A program made the translations under genes and the position numbers. The notes under the pieces are model-generated. The model saw nothing but the letters and a program-made list of their open reading frames with translations. It ran no database searches and had not been told where the DNA came from. Source: Helicoverpa zea (taxonomy: Eukaryota; Arthropoda; Insecta; Lepidoptera; Noctuidae). From it: 64,000 bases of DNA. How positions within the stretch are numbered: the stretch's first letter is position 1; every line of letters starts with the position of its first letter. The stretch covers positions 9,796,001-9,860,000 of the forward strand of contig NC_061482.1 of NCBI RefSeq assembly GCF_022581195.2, given 5' to 3'. Positions 28,311-40,081 of this stretch are shown piece by piece.

Positions 28311-28361
28311 GAAATGAACCGTTTTCTGCCTACGCGCATTCTCCGCTGGGGAGCGGCTTTG
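28311..28361 (+). other. exon-like block with start codon and strong donor
   Basis: TATGTCAG ends at 28310 and could be an acceptor. An ATG at 28314 opens MNRFLPTRILRWGAAL, 16 codons with Arg and hydrophobic residues and no acids, and runs exactly to GTAAGTATC at 28362. This could be the first exon of a mitochondrially targeted protein. If spliced to unc93 at 39392 it would instead be an upstream open frame that ends in the ATGA overlapping the unc93 start. No partner exon is visible, so this may be chance. Confidence 0.22.
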
Positions 28362-29376
28362 GTAAGTATCAGGAAAATACACTGCACACATAAATTATAG
28401 CTTTATTATAACTACGAACTTATACTTTTATTTGAAGTGATTGTAAAACATGATAGTTCTGGACTAAGTTAAATTTAAGTTTAATTTAAGTTAAATTTTA
28501 AGTTAAATTGTTTCTATGCACGTAAAACGTACCTATATAATAACAATGTATTCTATTTTATTTATTTTTAATATTACATTACTGATTTGTAAAGCACATA
28601 TCTTATAATGTAATATGAAATAGTGAAGCATATCTAAAGCGTATGAACAATGAACGCCACGAAGTGTAGAAATTATTGAATCCGTAGCATATATAAATAT
28701 ATAATACGATAATACTTACATAACAAATATATCATACCTTACATATAGCATAGGTACATATCGACTAATCAATTTTGAACTGCTTACATGCTTCCGTGAC
28801 AAGTTTTTTCTACATATTTTTATGTAAGATTATATTTTAAAATGTACATTTTTTACGTTGATTTAATAACACGCAGAAGATTAGTGTTACTAAACTTGAA
28901 ACTTAAAGAACGCAAAAGCAAATGACAGATATAATACACAAAAAGTTTGTGCTTTGGGTATTACCTAAAACATATATGTTTTGAATATACGGCTTAATTT
29001 ACAACGTCACTTTTGTCGAACCACTTTCAGTACAAAATATTTATGATCTGCTATTAGCTATATTAAGTAATCTACTTTCACTTATTTATTAGTTTATTTC
29101 TACTTCTAACAGGTCTTTATTCCTTCGCATAATTAATGACATCCTACCTATTTATATTTCAACGAAACGCGAGCTTTTTACAATGTATATGGCCAAAAAA
29201 CAGTCGTAGGAATTTCTAGGAATGCACATATTTATAAGAATGTAATAAAGATAAATGTCTTTAATAAATAATATGGGTAACCTCGTCAGGCCACTAAATA
29301 CCGCTAAAAGGTTACGCCATTCCGAAAGTCATGGACGAGAATCTAAAAAAAATACTTTTTAGCTTAGATGTGCTGT
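28362..29376. other. AT-rich non-coding stretch with short tandem repeat
   Basis: A degenerate TTAAGTTAAATT tandem tract lies at about 28468-28510. Nothing else is recognised. Confidence 0.5.
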
Positions 29377-29895
29377 AAAGCTTGTGGCACATTATAGCAG
29401 CACGGCAACAGCACGGCTGCAGCACGGCGTCGCCTCGAATTAAGACTACGGCGAGCGGACAGCGCGCCAACCACGCGCTGTCCGCTCGCCGTCGGCGCGC
29501 CGTCCGCTCGCCGTCGGCGCGCCGCCCGCGCGCCGGCCGCGAGGTGTAAGCTTGCTGTCACCGCAAACTCAATATTATTTTAAGACGATTATGATTGATG
29601 TTATGATTGAACACGACGTAATGACGTTGTTTCGCTGCCGGCTCGGAGTCGGCGGGCAATTAGCACGCCGTCGGCGCGCTGTACGCATGAGGACCGCTCG
29701 CTTGCAGCACGCGGGCGGCGAGTCGAGTTGTGTGGAAGCGGCAAGCACGCTGACTGCTCGCCGTTGGCTTTTTCATATTGACATTACGAAATATATTATA
29801 ATATACACGATTTAATGCTCTAAATTGAATGACAACTTAAATGCTGGTGTGGAGCCGTGCTGTTGCGGTGCTGCTGTAATGTGCCACGTCCTTTA
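29377..29895 (+). mobile_element. GC-rich foldback MITE, copy 1 (intact)
   Basis: The terminal inverted repeats begin AGCTTGTGGCAC and continue through ATTATAGCAGCAC and GCAACAGCACGGCT; the right end is diverged in its outer bases. The interior has a perfect 18-bp stem at 29449-29466 against 29474-29491 (CGGCGAGCGGACAGCGCG), then several CGGCGCGCCG-type units. No transposase is coded. A second copy in opposite orientation at 57904-59819 has a TAA target duplication, which suggests a PIF/Harbinger-type MITE. This copy has the uninterrupted sequence AACACGAC at 29610-29617, the empty site of the insertion found in copy 2. Confidence 0.88.
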
Positions 29896-32800
29896 TACTT
29901 TTCAGCACAAAATGGTACTTATTTTCCTAACTTTGCTAACTTTATGTCCTTATGTATATTCATAAATTCTACGAAGTAATACGATCGCATTTTGTGACAC
30001 TACGGCAAACGTTTTGTATGAATCGCTTGTCGTACCTAGTGTTTAAATTTACTCTAATTAAAAATAAAACCAATTGTATCGTACTGGACGAACTGGTAAG
30101 TAATTAAAGCTTATAAGACGACGATTAACGTAGAGAGCCATTTTTTTACACGGCAGAGGAACAAGTCTTGGGTAGGTAAATGTATTTACAAACATTGGAT
30201 GCTGATAATGTATGTCGCACGATGAATAGGTAAGCAAACAGTTATTCCTTGAATGGGCTTCTTGGAAATGTCTGACGTGGTCAGATTGCAACAACTGTTT
30301 TTCTCGCAGTCACCCTGCGGCTGTGCCAATTGAAGAACTGGAATGATCTGGATAAATCTAGCAATAAAGGATTTCATGCGATTTTAACCGGCTCATTCTA
30401 AATTGCTGGGTTTGTTACATTCGCTTATAAGTTTGTAGGTTGTAAGTAGTGACAAAGACTATGTATGTATAGATTTAAAGTTGGAAATTGATGTAGGTAA
30501 ATAATTTCAGAAGAATATGAAAGATTCGTAAATATTAATTCGTTGATAGTTTGTCATACCTACGTTATTTTAATAAGCGCAACTATGTATATTGATTTGT
30601 ACAAAAAACCATTTTTAAACGACAAAATAAACCTACATCTTAACTAATCTCTGAAAAAACACAAATCGCACTTTATCTTACAAAAATATGTTCCATTATA
30701 ATCTTATAATTTTCCTATTCATGTCACAGATGACAAAAAACATGTAAATCATAAAGGCTATCTAATTTAGTTTTTGCTGTACAGTGGGCGCTCCATTGTT
30801 CCATTTTAGAAAAATATAGGTTACACATAATGATTTTCGTAAATGATGATCAAGCCAACTATTATTTTTTGCTGAACTCCAACAAAAGCGCCGAACTTTA
30901 GGGATCCGTGGACACTGAACAAATGCCTCGTTAGTTCAATGTGAGTACTTTCCAACAGCAACCTTAATTTTTATTGAAGGTTCTTGAACATTGTTTCGCG
31001 TATCTAATGAGGCAGCTGGCTTCGCCGCCCAAGTGTTCAGATGTTTGCAGATGTAGGGATCAACGCTCGATCATGAAACCGACTTTGTCCCGATCAACCG
31101 TTTCGCATGAGTGTAATCCAGTCGCAACCGGCTCGAGCCGCCGGATTAATTGTCACGACGTATTAACGATAACATAGCGTGATGTGGACGATAAACTTAT
31201 TTGAAATTCCGTTGTGTTTGCCGCGATTACTGACGAGCACCCGTTACATCTTCTCGCCGCTGAATACTAAGGATCCAATGAAATAGCCAATAAAGTACGC
31301 ATGTTGAATGCCTACGGCCTAGACACTGCATTTAATTTGGAATACGGCTTTTTAAGTGTCGACGATTGGTGTTCACAACTTTCTTTTTTAGTTGTTATTG
31401 CAGTTGTCTTGTGGTAGAAATATTTTGCGATTTATTTACTAGCTTGTCTAAGAGCTATTTTTATCGGTATTTTTGAAAATACAAAAAAAAATATTTGCAT
31501 AGGGACAATCATACATCAACTACGATTTTAAATAAGCCAGGTTTGAGGAAGGTAGGATCATTCGTGCAATATATCGTAGACAGACATTTATAAAGTATTT
31601 ACTAGGTTTTTAAACTGTTATTGAATCCTTTTTATGAATGCTAGAAATTGTTACGACTAAAAAAACGATGTACATTTTCATATAGCATGCAGGGGATGTA
31701 ATCAAACATGCTCTATACAATAAATACCTTTACGACCGAAGCCTCGAGCGATATTCACTCATGAATAACAGTAAAGATTTGCAATCTAAATGTAGCAGCC
31801 GATCGCATTCAATAAATAATAAATTAACTAGTACAGGAATGCCCACGCCTAGCATTTACCACGGAAATACACGATCTCATATGAAAAATATTTCTTACTA
31901 TACATTCCAATACAAACACAAACACTGTATTAAAATATGTAACTACAAAATGTTACCGACATTTTGTTTTCCGCAAACGAAATTAGTCAATTAAAAACGA
32001 ATAGACATTTTTTTACACGTCGAATAAACATTAATCAAACTATAGGTTCTATTACTTGGAAACAGAAAACCTGTAATCAATTTAAATCTAGATTTCTGAG
32101 AAATGACAACCGACACTCAATGTTATGTTAATGAAAACTGTAAGCAGGTAGATTCATTCCAATATGATCGGAGCTAATTAACCCAACGTTAAGATAAAAA
32201 CATTGTACGTATTAGAATATAAATAATATAATTGTTCATTGAATGTCAACTTTTAAAAACATTGAATATCATGAGAATTAAATGAGAATATTGTCGCGTG
32301 ATCAAACCAATTGAAATAAACTCCGAAGATTCTCTTATTAATCCAAGAATCTCGTGTTTACAAGACTAAATCGCTGCCCTAAAACCCCAAGCTAGCTAAA
32401 AGACTTTTTTGAATTGAGAAAAATAATCAGCAGAAACTAAAACATTGTGCTTGCAAATAAGCCCGTATAACACTTGTACAGACTACAAATTATACACCAA
32501 GTCATTTCTAAGATTAAGTGTATCCTTCCAGCTTGATACATGCAATCATTCTAAAATTATATACAGTGGATCTTTATAAAACAGCCTCTTACCCCGGAAG
32601 ATGTGAGTGCTTACACTCAGTGAACATCTGTGCTACAAGTGCAAAGGTAATGTTAGGACACGGTAGGCACAGTGGCGTAGTTGCAAAACGCCTCACTCAG
32701 GCTAATGAACAGCTATGAGATATTGCCAAAGCTTTGAGGCTGCATTATGCGCCGGGGTTAAAGGTTCAGGGTACACTGGGTGAATCGTGAAGGCATATCA

Positions 32801-35800
32801 TTTAAAATATCACGTGTGTGGCAAACGTCAACGATTCACAGCGATTGTTTTTTTCCAAGTCCGAAGGCAGTGTGTCGTACACAATTGTTGCGCCCGCGCC
32901 GCCGATGCCCATTGTGTTTCGACCTTGGCCACCAATTAATACAGCACCGCGTACCTAATGCACGATAATAAGCCTCTATTTCCGGGACATTAAATGGAAT
33001 TTGTTCTAGGTATCTTAATCTTCTCATCCTTTAGACCGAGCACTCAGTCACGTTTTATACATTTATTTTAAGATGGCTCTGATTGAACGAATTGAATCAA
33101 GTTAAAATTTAACAAAATAATTACCTAGGAAAAATTTGTGTAAATATTCTTACGGTAGACCTTTCCGTGGACAGTTAACGCATTCTGGTTGCAAATGTTG
33201 GTTGAAAGCATTTAGAAGCATCACAAAGTCATACCACCTACCTATGTAGCAGAAATATTGTCATGTATTTCAGCCAGGTGTTAGATAGTCTATTTACCGA
33301 GGAAGGCTACATAAGCTACTTTTACGTGCGCAGAATTCCTATGGGACGCGTGGGAAAAGGCTGGCCTACTACCTATTTAAGTAAAAATCAAAAGCAACCT
33401 GTTACGTAGCCAACGAGGCGCCCTACATTCACAAGTCTGTGGATTGTATACGATTGAGTTTGAAAATAATCCTATATAGGTACAGCGTACAGTATGAATG
33501 CACTGCAGGTGCGTGAACTATGCTCACTTCAGGCACGTGTCCCGTACGTATGAAGTCGAAACTTATATAATTGATTAAAACAAAAGCGGAGGGCTATTAA
33601 AAACATACCTGGTATGTCTGTTGTGTAATACGTTAAGGAAGAGCTTCTTAGTCAAAACTACTTATAATATAGATAGTGCTTCGGCGGATTATGAGCAAGT
33701 TTATAAGTAAGTAATAGCAAACTTACAGGTTTTTAAACCAAACGAATGTCAAAAGCATCTCTGTGTTCAATTACCAGACTAAATCGAACAACTAAGTAGA
33801 AATGGTAAAAGCAACTGGTAATTATTATTCTATCCTTTCCTTTTAGTGTTGTGGTCACAGTTGCGCTTGATTTAGTTTCACTCGTGGAACAATCTCGTTG
33901 AATTTTTTTCCGAAACACCATGAAATGCAAATTGAAACACCGACCTCATTCAGCAATGTCGACGCTATTGTGCTCACTACACGAGAAAAACAAAAACTTA
34001 ATTACTTTCAATTTAATAATTATGCAAATGCACTCATTGAAGCTGTCGTGGAGGCCGCATCACAGAGACGAAAGTCTCGCGATGAAGGCTGGTCGTTCCT
34101 TGCTATTTACCAAACATTAGCCACAGTTCGTACTTACGTATTTATGTCATTCGTAATTAATTATAAACGACAATGAGCGCGGTCAGGAATCTGTCGGTAA
34201 TCGATTGGCACCGACGAAATTCACATCAACGTGATTACTTTGAATTGAACTTGATCGAATATCGATAAACGCCGTGACAATCGATTACGCTGAGATGCAG
34301 TTTACAATTTAATTCATTTAAGAATGTGGATAAAAAGTTGGTTCTAAGGAATTTCAGCTTGCATAGACTAATGTAACAATCAATTTGCGGATAAGGGAAA
34401 TAAATTGTTAGTAGTCCCGCTTTAAGCGAACTTTTCAGCCATGAAACTATTTCAGCATAGAAACCCGTGAGCATCACGCTACAATCACGCGCGTAACAAT
34501 ACTTGTGACAATGGCATTTTATAAGCTGTATTATGCCAAAATGACGGGAGTAATTTAGCGGTTAGCCTTGACAAAACTCATTATGGAACGATGACGGGGT
34601 GGTAGCAACGGAAGTGAAAATTGACGAACATCTGAATGATGCGCTACTACGCTTTGTACTCGTGGGAAACTCCACGTAAAGTGCCCCCGTCATATCGCTA
34701 GGTCATAGTTTTTGCGAGAGCAATTCGGGAAATAAATCCCTTTTGTTAGGCGGTTCTTGATCCGTTTATTTATAGTATTCTATTAAACATTGTTTTGACA
34801 AGTTCAGTGATCCACTGTGGGAACTATTGTTGCAGTAGTATAAATAGCATGTTACCTGATGTTGGAAGCGTCGCACGGATTATGTGTTCACACAATGTTC
34901 TTAGAGTTATTTCGGACTCATAAGATTCAATTACCTCAAGTCCAAATTGGCTATATTTTTTGCAATTACCTAGTATGTCTTATTTAAATGTTGGCTTATT
35001 TACTGTACTAAATCCACAGCAGGATTTTACACTGCTAAAGTCGTTATTCAGTGACTATACCTAGTTGAGTTTGAATTGAACTTATGCTTCGCGTTTAGCA
35101 TAACATTAAGCGCTAGAAATGTCAACTGGTCTAGATCACATTTCTCAGTACCAATAATAAAGTAGATATACCTAGAACAATAAATAATAAGGAAAACCAC
35201 GTTATCCTCAAGTATGTAGGATTGTAGGTATACCAAAACAAATATTTCAGAATCGTTTTACTTGGCCTTACAAAGATACGTTTATTTGTTATTTTATGTT
35301 TGGAGTAATCTCAGTACGTGCTTTAGACATCCTGGAAATATATACGATATTAAGCGTGTGGTCTAGAGAGGACATTTTTATCTCACGTCTTGCTGACTGC
35401 ATGGCTCAGGTATGCAGTGTCGACACTACTTGGCATTATCATTTTAGGAGGCTAAGCTTTTGTGCCTAGTGCACACCGATTAATAAATTGTTGGAAGAAC
35501 ATTCCTTAGATGGTTTTACGTTTTTTCCGGGAATTTAAACATGAAATATTTTTTTTAGATTAGGTTTTGGTCCATTCCCTTTCTTTCTATATGCGTTATT
35601 TTTTATGTCTCTATCAGAACTCGGGACTACAAAGTACTGAACTGACAACAAAGTACATTCTTCCAATGGTCCTAAGTGGAACCGAAAATTAATTTCTATA
35701 ACAAAGTTCAATGATAAGTTCTTCTCCATCTGCAGTGAATGTTGCAATTTTTGTAAGCCTATGAACACCCCCCGCAATATTTTTCTTCAGTGTATTCTAT

Positions 35801-38800
35801 GTAACGCGAAAATCGTGACGCCCAGCCACGCTTCACGCATACATTAAAAATATTTACGTAATCGTGTATGTAAATAAATAAGTTGCTCTATCTTCTGATA
35901 ACAGTATAAATAATATTACTTATACATTCATTAATAGTTGTAGTGATTTATGTAAGTAGTGTTATGTTTTTTGCTCCTATTAAGTTTTCTTCTCCCTTCC
36001 ATTCCTTCGATTAACACCAGTCTAGCGCCAACTCCTGAACTTTCGCTCGTATGCCTATTGCATGGAATGCTTTATTATCCCCGAAAAGGCCGAACAATCA
36101 ACGACAATCAGGACATTGTAAGATTGGGGATGTTGAACGACTTTACGGTGACGAAGGAACGCCTAAAATAGAGTGAACAAATTATTTAACCCTTACGAAC
36201 TTTTCAGTCTGTTAGTTGAGATTTTATACAGGTGGGTTTTTTATGCGCTGTCTCGTTTGTAATAAAATGAATCGTGGTGCATAATGGAGGTAAATTATAA
36301 TTAGTCGCTACCTTATCAGTAGCAGTTTCTTAGAAATAATGAACACCTTTTTATACACGTGAGTTTAATTAAATTTTATTTTAATGTTACTGTATAGTAT
36401 CCATTGCGATATTCAATGTCGTCGTTTTCATAACTGAAATACATTAAAAGTTCCTTGTTTTATTTAATTATTAATGATTAAAAGACTGTTGTATGTATAA
36501 TTGTATACTTATGAAAGTATATAAATTTATCGTTCATTAGCATATTCTTTATACCTGCCAAGCAAGTATAAAAGCGTCAGATTACTCATAACTTGATATG
36601 AAAGTGGACAGGTCAGTTTTTGGCACATCTAGACACTCGACCGATTTTTTTATCAAAAACAAGAAATGAACCGCCTTGCCATTCCGGAACAATAAAGGAC
36701 TATACTTAAAAATCACGTGTCACTCACATATGATGACGTCGCACACTAACAAATCTGTGATGGGAAGAATCCAATAGAACAATGGACCGCCACTCATTAC
36801 GGCGACAATCCGTTATTATCTACCCAAGGAGGTATCATTGGTTTAATTACATATTATACATGTGTGCAGGTATACAATAATAGGTGTGTGATGATGAGCA
36901 GATTTTTCAGGAGTTTTGTAGCATTTTTGTCGGCATCGAAAGTATCAATTAGCTACAGAAGGCAGGCCCTTACAAAGTGCTATTTCATTATCGGGCACAT
37001 GGCTTAAGTCATTCAACTTCTATCTGTACTGTGTACTGTAGCGACCACACCTTGGTAGGCTCTGTCCCCTCCCAAACTAGTCGTTCTTTCCACGTCGTCA
37101 TATACTTACCCCAATACATTAGCATTGCAGAACAATAAGATGGATGTAAGAGGAGTCCGTCTTATTGTGTTGGAAAAAATGAACCAGTTTATTCATTTGT
37201 TTCTCGGTAACTCTGTTGTTGTGACTGTATCAAGTCGGCTCTCGTTTTCCACCCCAGATGTTGTGTGCATACATTAACCGGGAAAACTGTCTGACTTATA
37301 TAATACCGTGTGCGTTGAGTTCTGTAAGCTGTTACCTATGTTTACAGAATACTCACAAACACCTGACAATGCCTGCAGGCAACAATAACTCGTGTTACAA
37401 ACCGAACAACAAACATTGGTCGTACGCAGTCATTAAATTGCACAATGGGGCATTCGCTAGCTATTCGATTTGGGTGTCTAGAACATGATCTGAATACATG
37501 TGCACTCATTTCGACACCCGTGGCAGGCGCACGGCAGTCTCGTCCTAATTGTGTATAAACCCTTCCTCGTGACAACGCTCATCTGTTTTATCATTATTTA
37601 CACTCTAATGATAAATAATAACAATAACGGTAATTAATAATGATATGAATTGTTTTTACACATCACAATCGGTGGTCATTATGAAATTGGCTTAACAATT
37701 AGCGGTCTACTTGAACTCAACCATATAGAAATAGTATATCTAAGGTTCTTATCAATTTTTGCTTAGAAAATCAAGCAATCAAGATGTCGAAACTTTGTAT
37801 TTTATTCATTTAACTGTTGGTACAATATTAGCATTCTGATAGGAAGAAGGCCGCTGAGTTTTTTAAATGAAAATTGGAAATGTAGTAGAAAACAAGATAT
37901 CTATGTAGTTAGGTAGTTATAATATTTTTTTAAAATGTTGCAACATAAGTCTCGGACAATTAACATCAAACGTGAATTGTCGTCATCAATTCATTAACTC
38001 GACTTGAGTAAATAAATATGTGGTTTTCAAAGTGTTTCTAAATGTATGCGACATATAATTGAATTGTTATACCTGTGTGTAGGTGTAAAATGTACGTGCA
38101 TATTGAGATTATACTCATTGGTCTCGTGCTCTCCATGATCCAATATCGCGTTAAATACCTCCGTAACTGCATACTAAACGATGGCATTCAAATAACTATA
38201 AAAGCAGTTTAAGTATTTGCCTACATAATATGTCTGGCCGATAAGATACACTCAATACTAACGACAAAACAAAGGATATTTAAGATAATATAACTTAAAG
38301 CAAATATTATTGTAAGGGGTTTGTAGCGCCACGTAATGCATTATTACAGAATATTGCCAGATTCCAGTAGACTGATATTTAAACTACTTACGTACGGAAT
38401 TATTACCGGTGGTATAGACGAGAATATTTGTAAACTCCATACTTTGTTTTCATAATTCATACTGCAGCGTCCTGGTGTCGGTGGCCGATAGCCGCTGTGC
38501 TGACAATCGTATTGACGAACTGCATAGAGTACCCTGTCAAAGTAAACTTTACACAAGGGGGCTGAGAACATCACGTGCTGTTATTATCCAAGTATTCATT
38601 TTTGAGTACCTTCAAAGGCCTTGGACCATACTAAAAACAGACCACGACATCTATTCCCGAATTAATAAATGGCATAACTTGCCTTCTAAGGTTAAAAATA
38701 TCTATAACCTGTAATTTAGTTGCTAACGTCAATAATAATAAAAAAGAGTTGTTGTTTGAAGGTGTAATTTTTCAGATGAGAGGCTCTTGCTGTAAACGTG

Positions 38801-39391
38801 TTGATTATGTCATGAGTCATGACGAAACCTTCTATGGAGCCCAACAGACAATAGTGCGATATGTACTCAGCCGAAGTTGCCTATTGTACTGCTGTATGCG
38901 GATCCAATCGTAATTGTCACAAAAACTTCACCAACCGACGTAGTAGATACGCTCTGTGATGTACTGTTTAGGCGACATTAATTCGTGCTATTTGGGAACA
39001 TACATTTGCTGAAAGAAGCAATTAGAATCACACTTGTCTTGTTGGGTTGACAACTCTGTAATTAATAAGACCTATTTTTTCCTGCCCCTTGGTATTCAGT
39101 CTACTTTTGCTTATTTACTTGTACTTCTTGTATAATAAACACACGTCATTGTTTTCAATTCAAACTTTATTCTAAATTGAAACATGAAGCAAGAATGTCA
39201 ATCACATTATCTTAGGCATTCTCAATTTTTAAACCTCCACCACCGATCGCTGTCTGCATACCTAATAAAACTCGTATTTGTTATAAGAAAACAGAAAATA
39301 ATACTTATATTGACCGTACCTGCGAACTTAGAAATTAACGACATACATATTATAATCCAATTAATGATAAATGTATTTGTTTTGTTCTCAG
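29896..39391. other. AT-rich stretch upstream of unc93
   Basis: Probably 5' intron or promoter-side DNA of unc93. GC-richer patches (about 31005-31165 and 32880-32960) hold no recognisable exon. A piece resembling the common lepidopteran repeat with TTAGATAGTCTATTTACCGAGGAAGGCTACA is at about 33280-33370. Open frames near 33898-34176 and 38475-38714 look random. I see no convincing promoter immediately before 39392, as expected if that position is a splice acceptor. Confidence 0.5.
33278..33372 (+). repeat. old Helitron-like repeat fragment
   Basis: The blocks GTGTTAGATAGTC, ATTTACCGAGGAAGGCTACATA and GGGACGCGTGGG occur in the order found in the longer element at 60497-61218. It is fragmentary and without ends. 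Confidence 0.45.
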
Positions 39392-40081
39392 GGCAACAGG
39401 AGAACAACGGCATGACGGCTACGCACGGCGGCGGACGTGAAGATGATCGTCCGGACAAGGACTCCGTATACACGATCAAGACAGGATTCAAAAACGACGC
39501 CTACCAGCACGACCGAGACGCGAACGATGATATCGTCAAACCCCCACCACTACCCGCTGAAGACGATAATTACATGTCTGGCAAAGTAAAATTAAGTGTC
39601 AATGAGAAATGGAGAATATTAAAAAACATTGCCGCAGTGAGCGCAGCGTTCATGATCCAATTCACCGCCTTCCAAGGAACTGCTAACCTGCAGTCCTCCA
39701 TAAACGCCGCAGATGGCCTAGGAACAGTTTCCCTGAGTTCGATCTACGCGGCGCTTGTAGTCTCCTGTATATTCGTACCCACATTCCTAATTAAGAGGCT
39801 AACGGTCAAATGGACCCTCTGCATATCTATGATGTGCTATGCCCCGTACATCGGGGCGCAGTTTTACCCGGCGTTCTACACCCTCGTCCCAGCGGGCGTG
39901 GTGGTCGGGCTGGGAGCGGCACCTATGTGGACATCGAAGGCCACGTACCTGACGCAGGCTGGCAGCGTCTACGCGAAGCTGACCGACCAGGCCGTCGACG
40001 GTATTATAGTACGGTTCTTCGGCTTCTTCTTCCTCGCTTGGCAGACGGCTGAGCTTTGGGGAAATCTGATCTCCAGTTTAG
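39392..40081 (+). CDS. unc93: unc93 first coding exon (residues 1-223)
   Basis: The acceptor follows a T-rich tract and ends AG at 39390-39391. The first ATG, at 39412, has G at -3 and opens the conserved frame. No in-frame ATG lies between the acceptor and 39412, so 39392-39411 is probably 5' untranslated, although a coding extension from an upstream exon cannot be excluded. The exon codes the hydrophilic N-terminus, with a PPPLP run at residues 44-48, then the first five membrane segments. It ends in phase 1 at the G of 40081, followed by GTGAGT. GC content is clearly higher than in the flanks. Confidence 0.92.

Noticed and set aside
29364..29815. Arg/Ala-rich open frames over the foldback element
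   Set aside because: They arise from the GC-rich inverted units of the MITE and differ in frame between the two copies.
39184..39411. unc93 start at 39184
   Set aside because: The upstream extension is AT-rich, unlike the family N-terminus, and contains the T-rich tract and AG of a splice acceptor.
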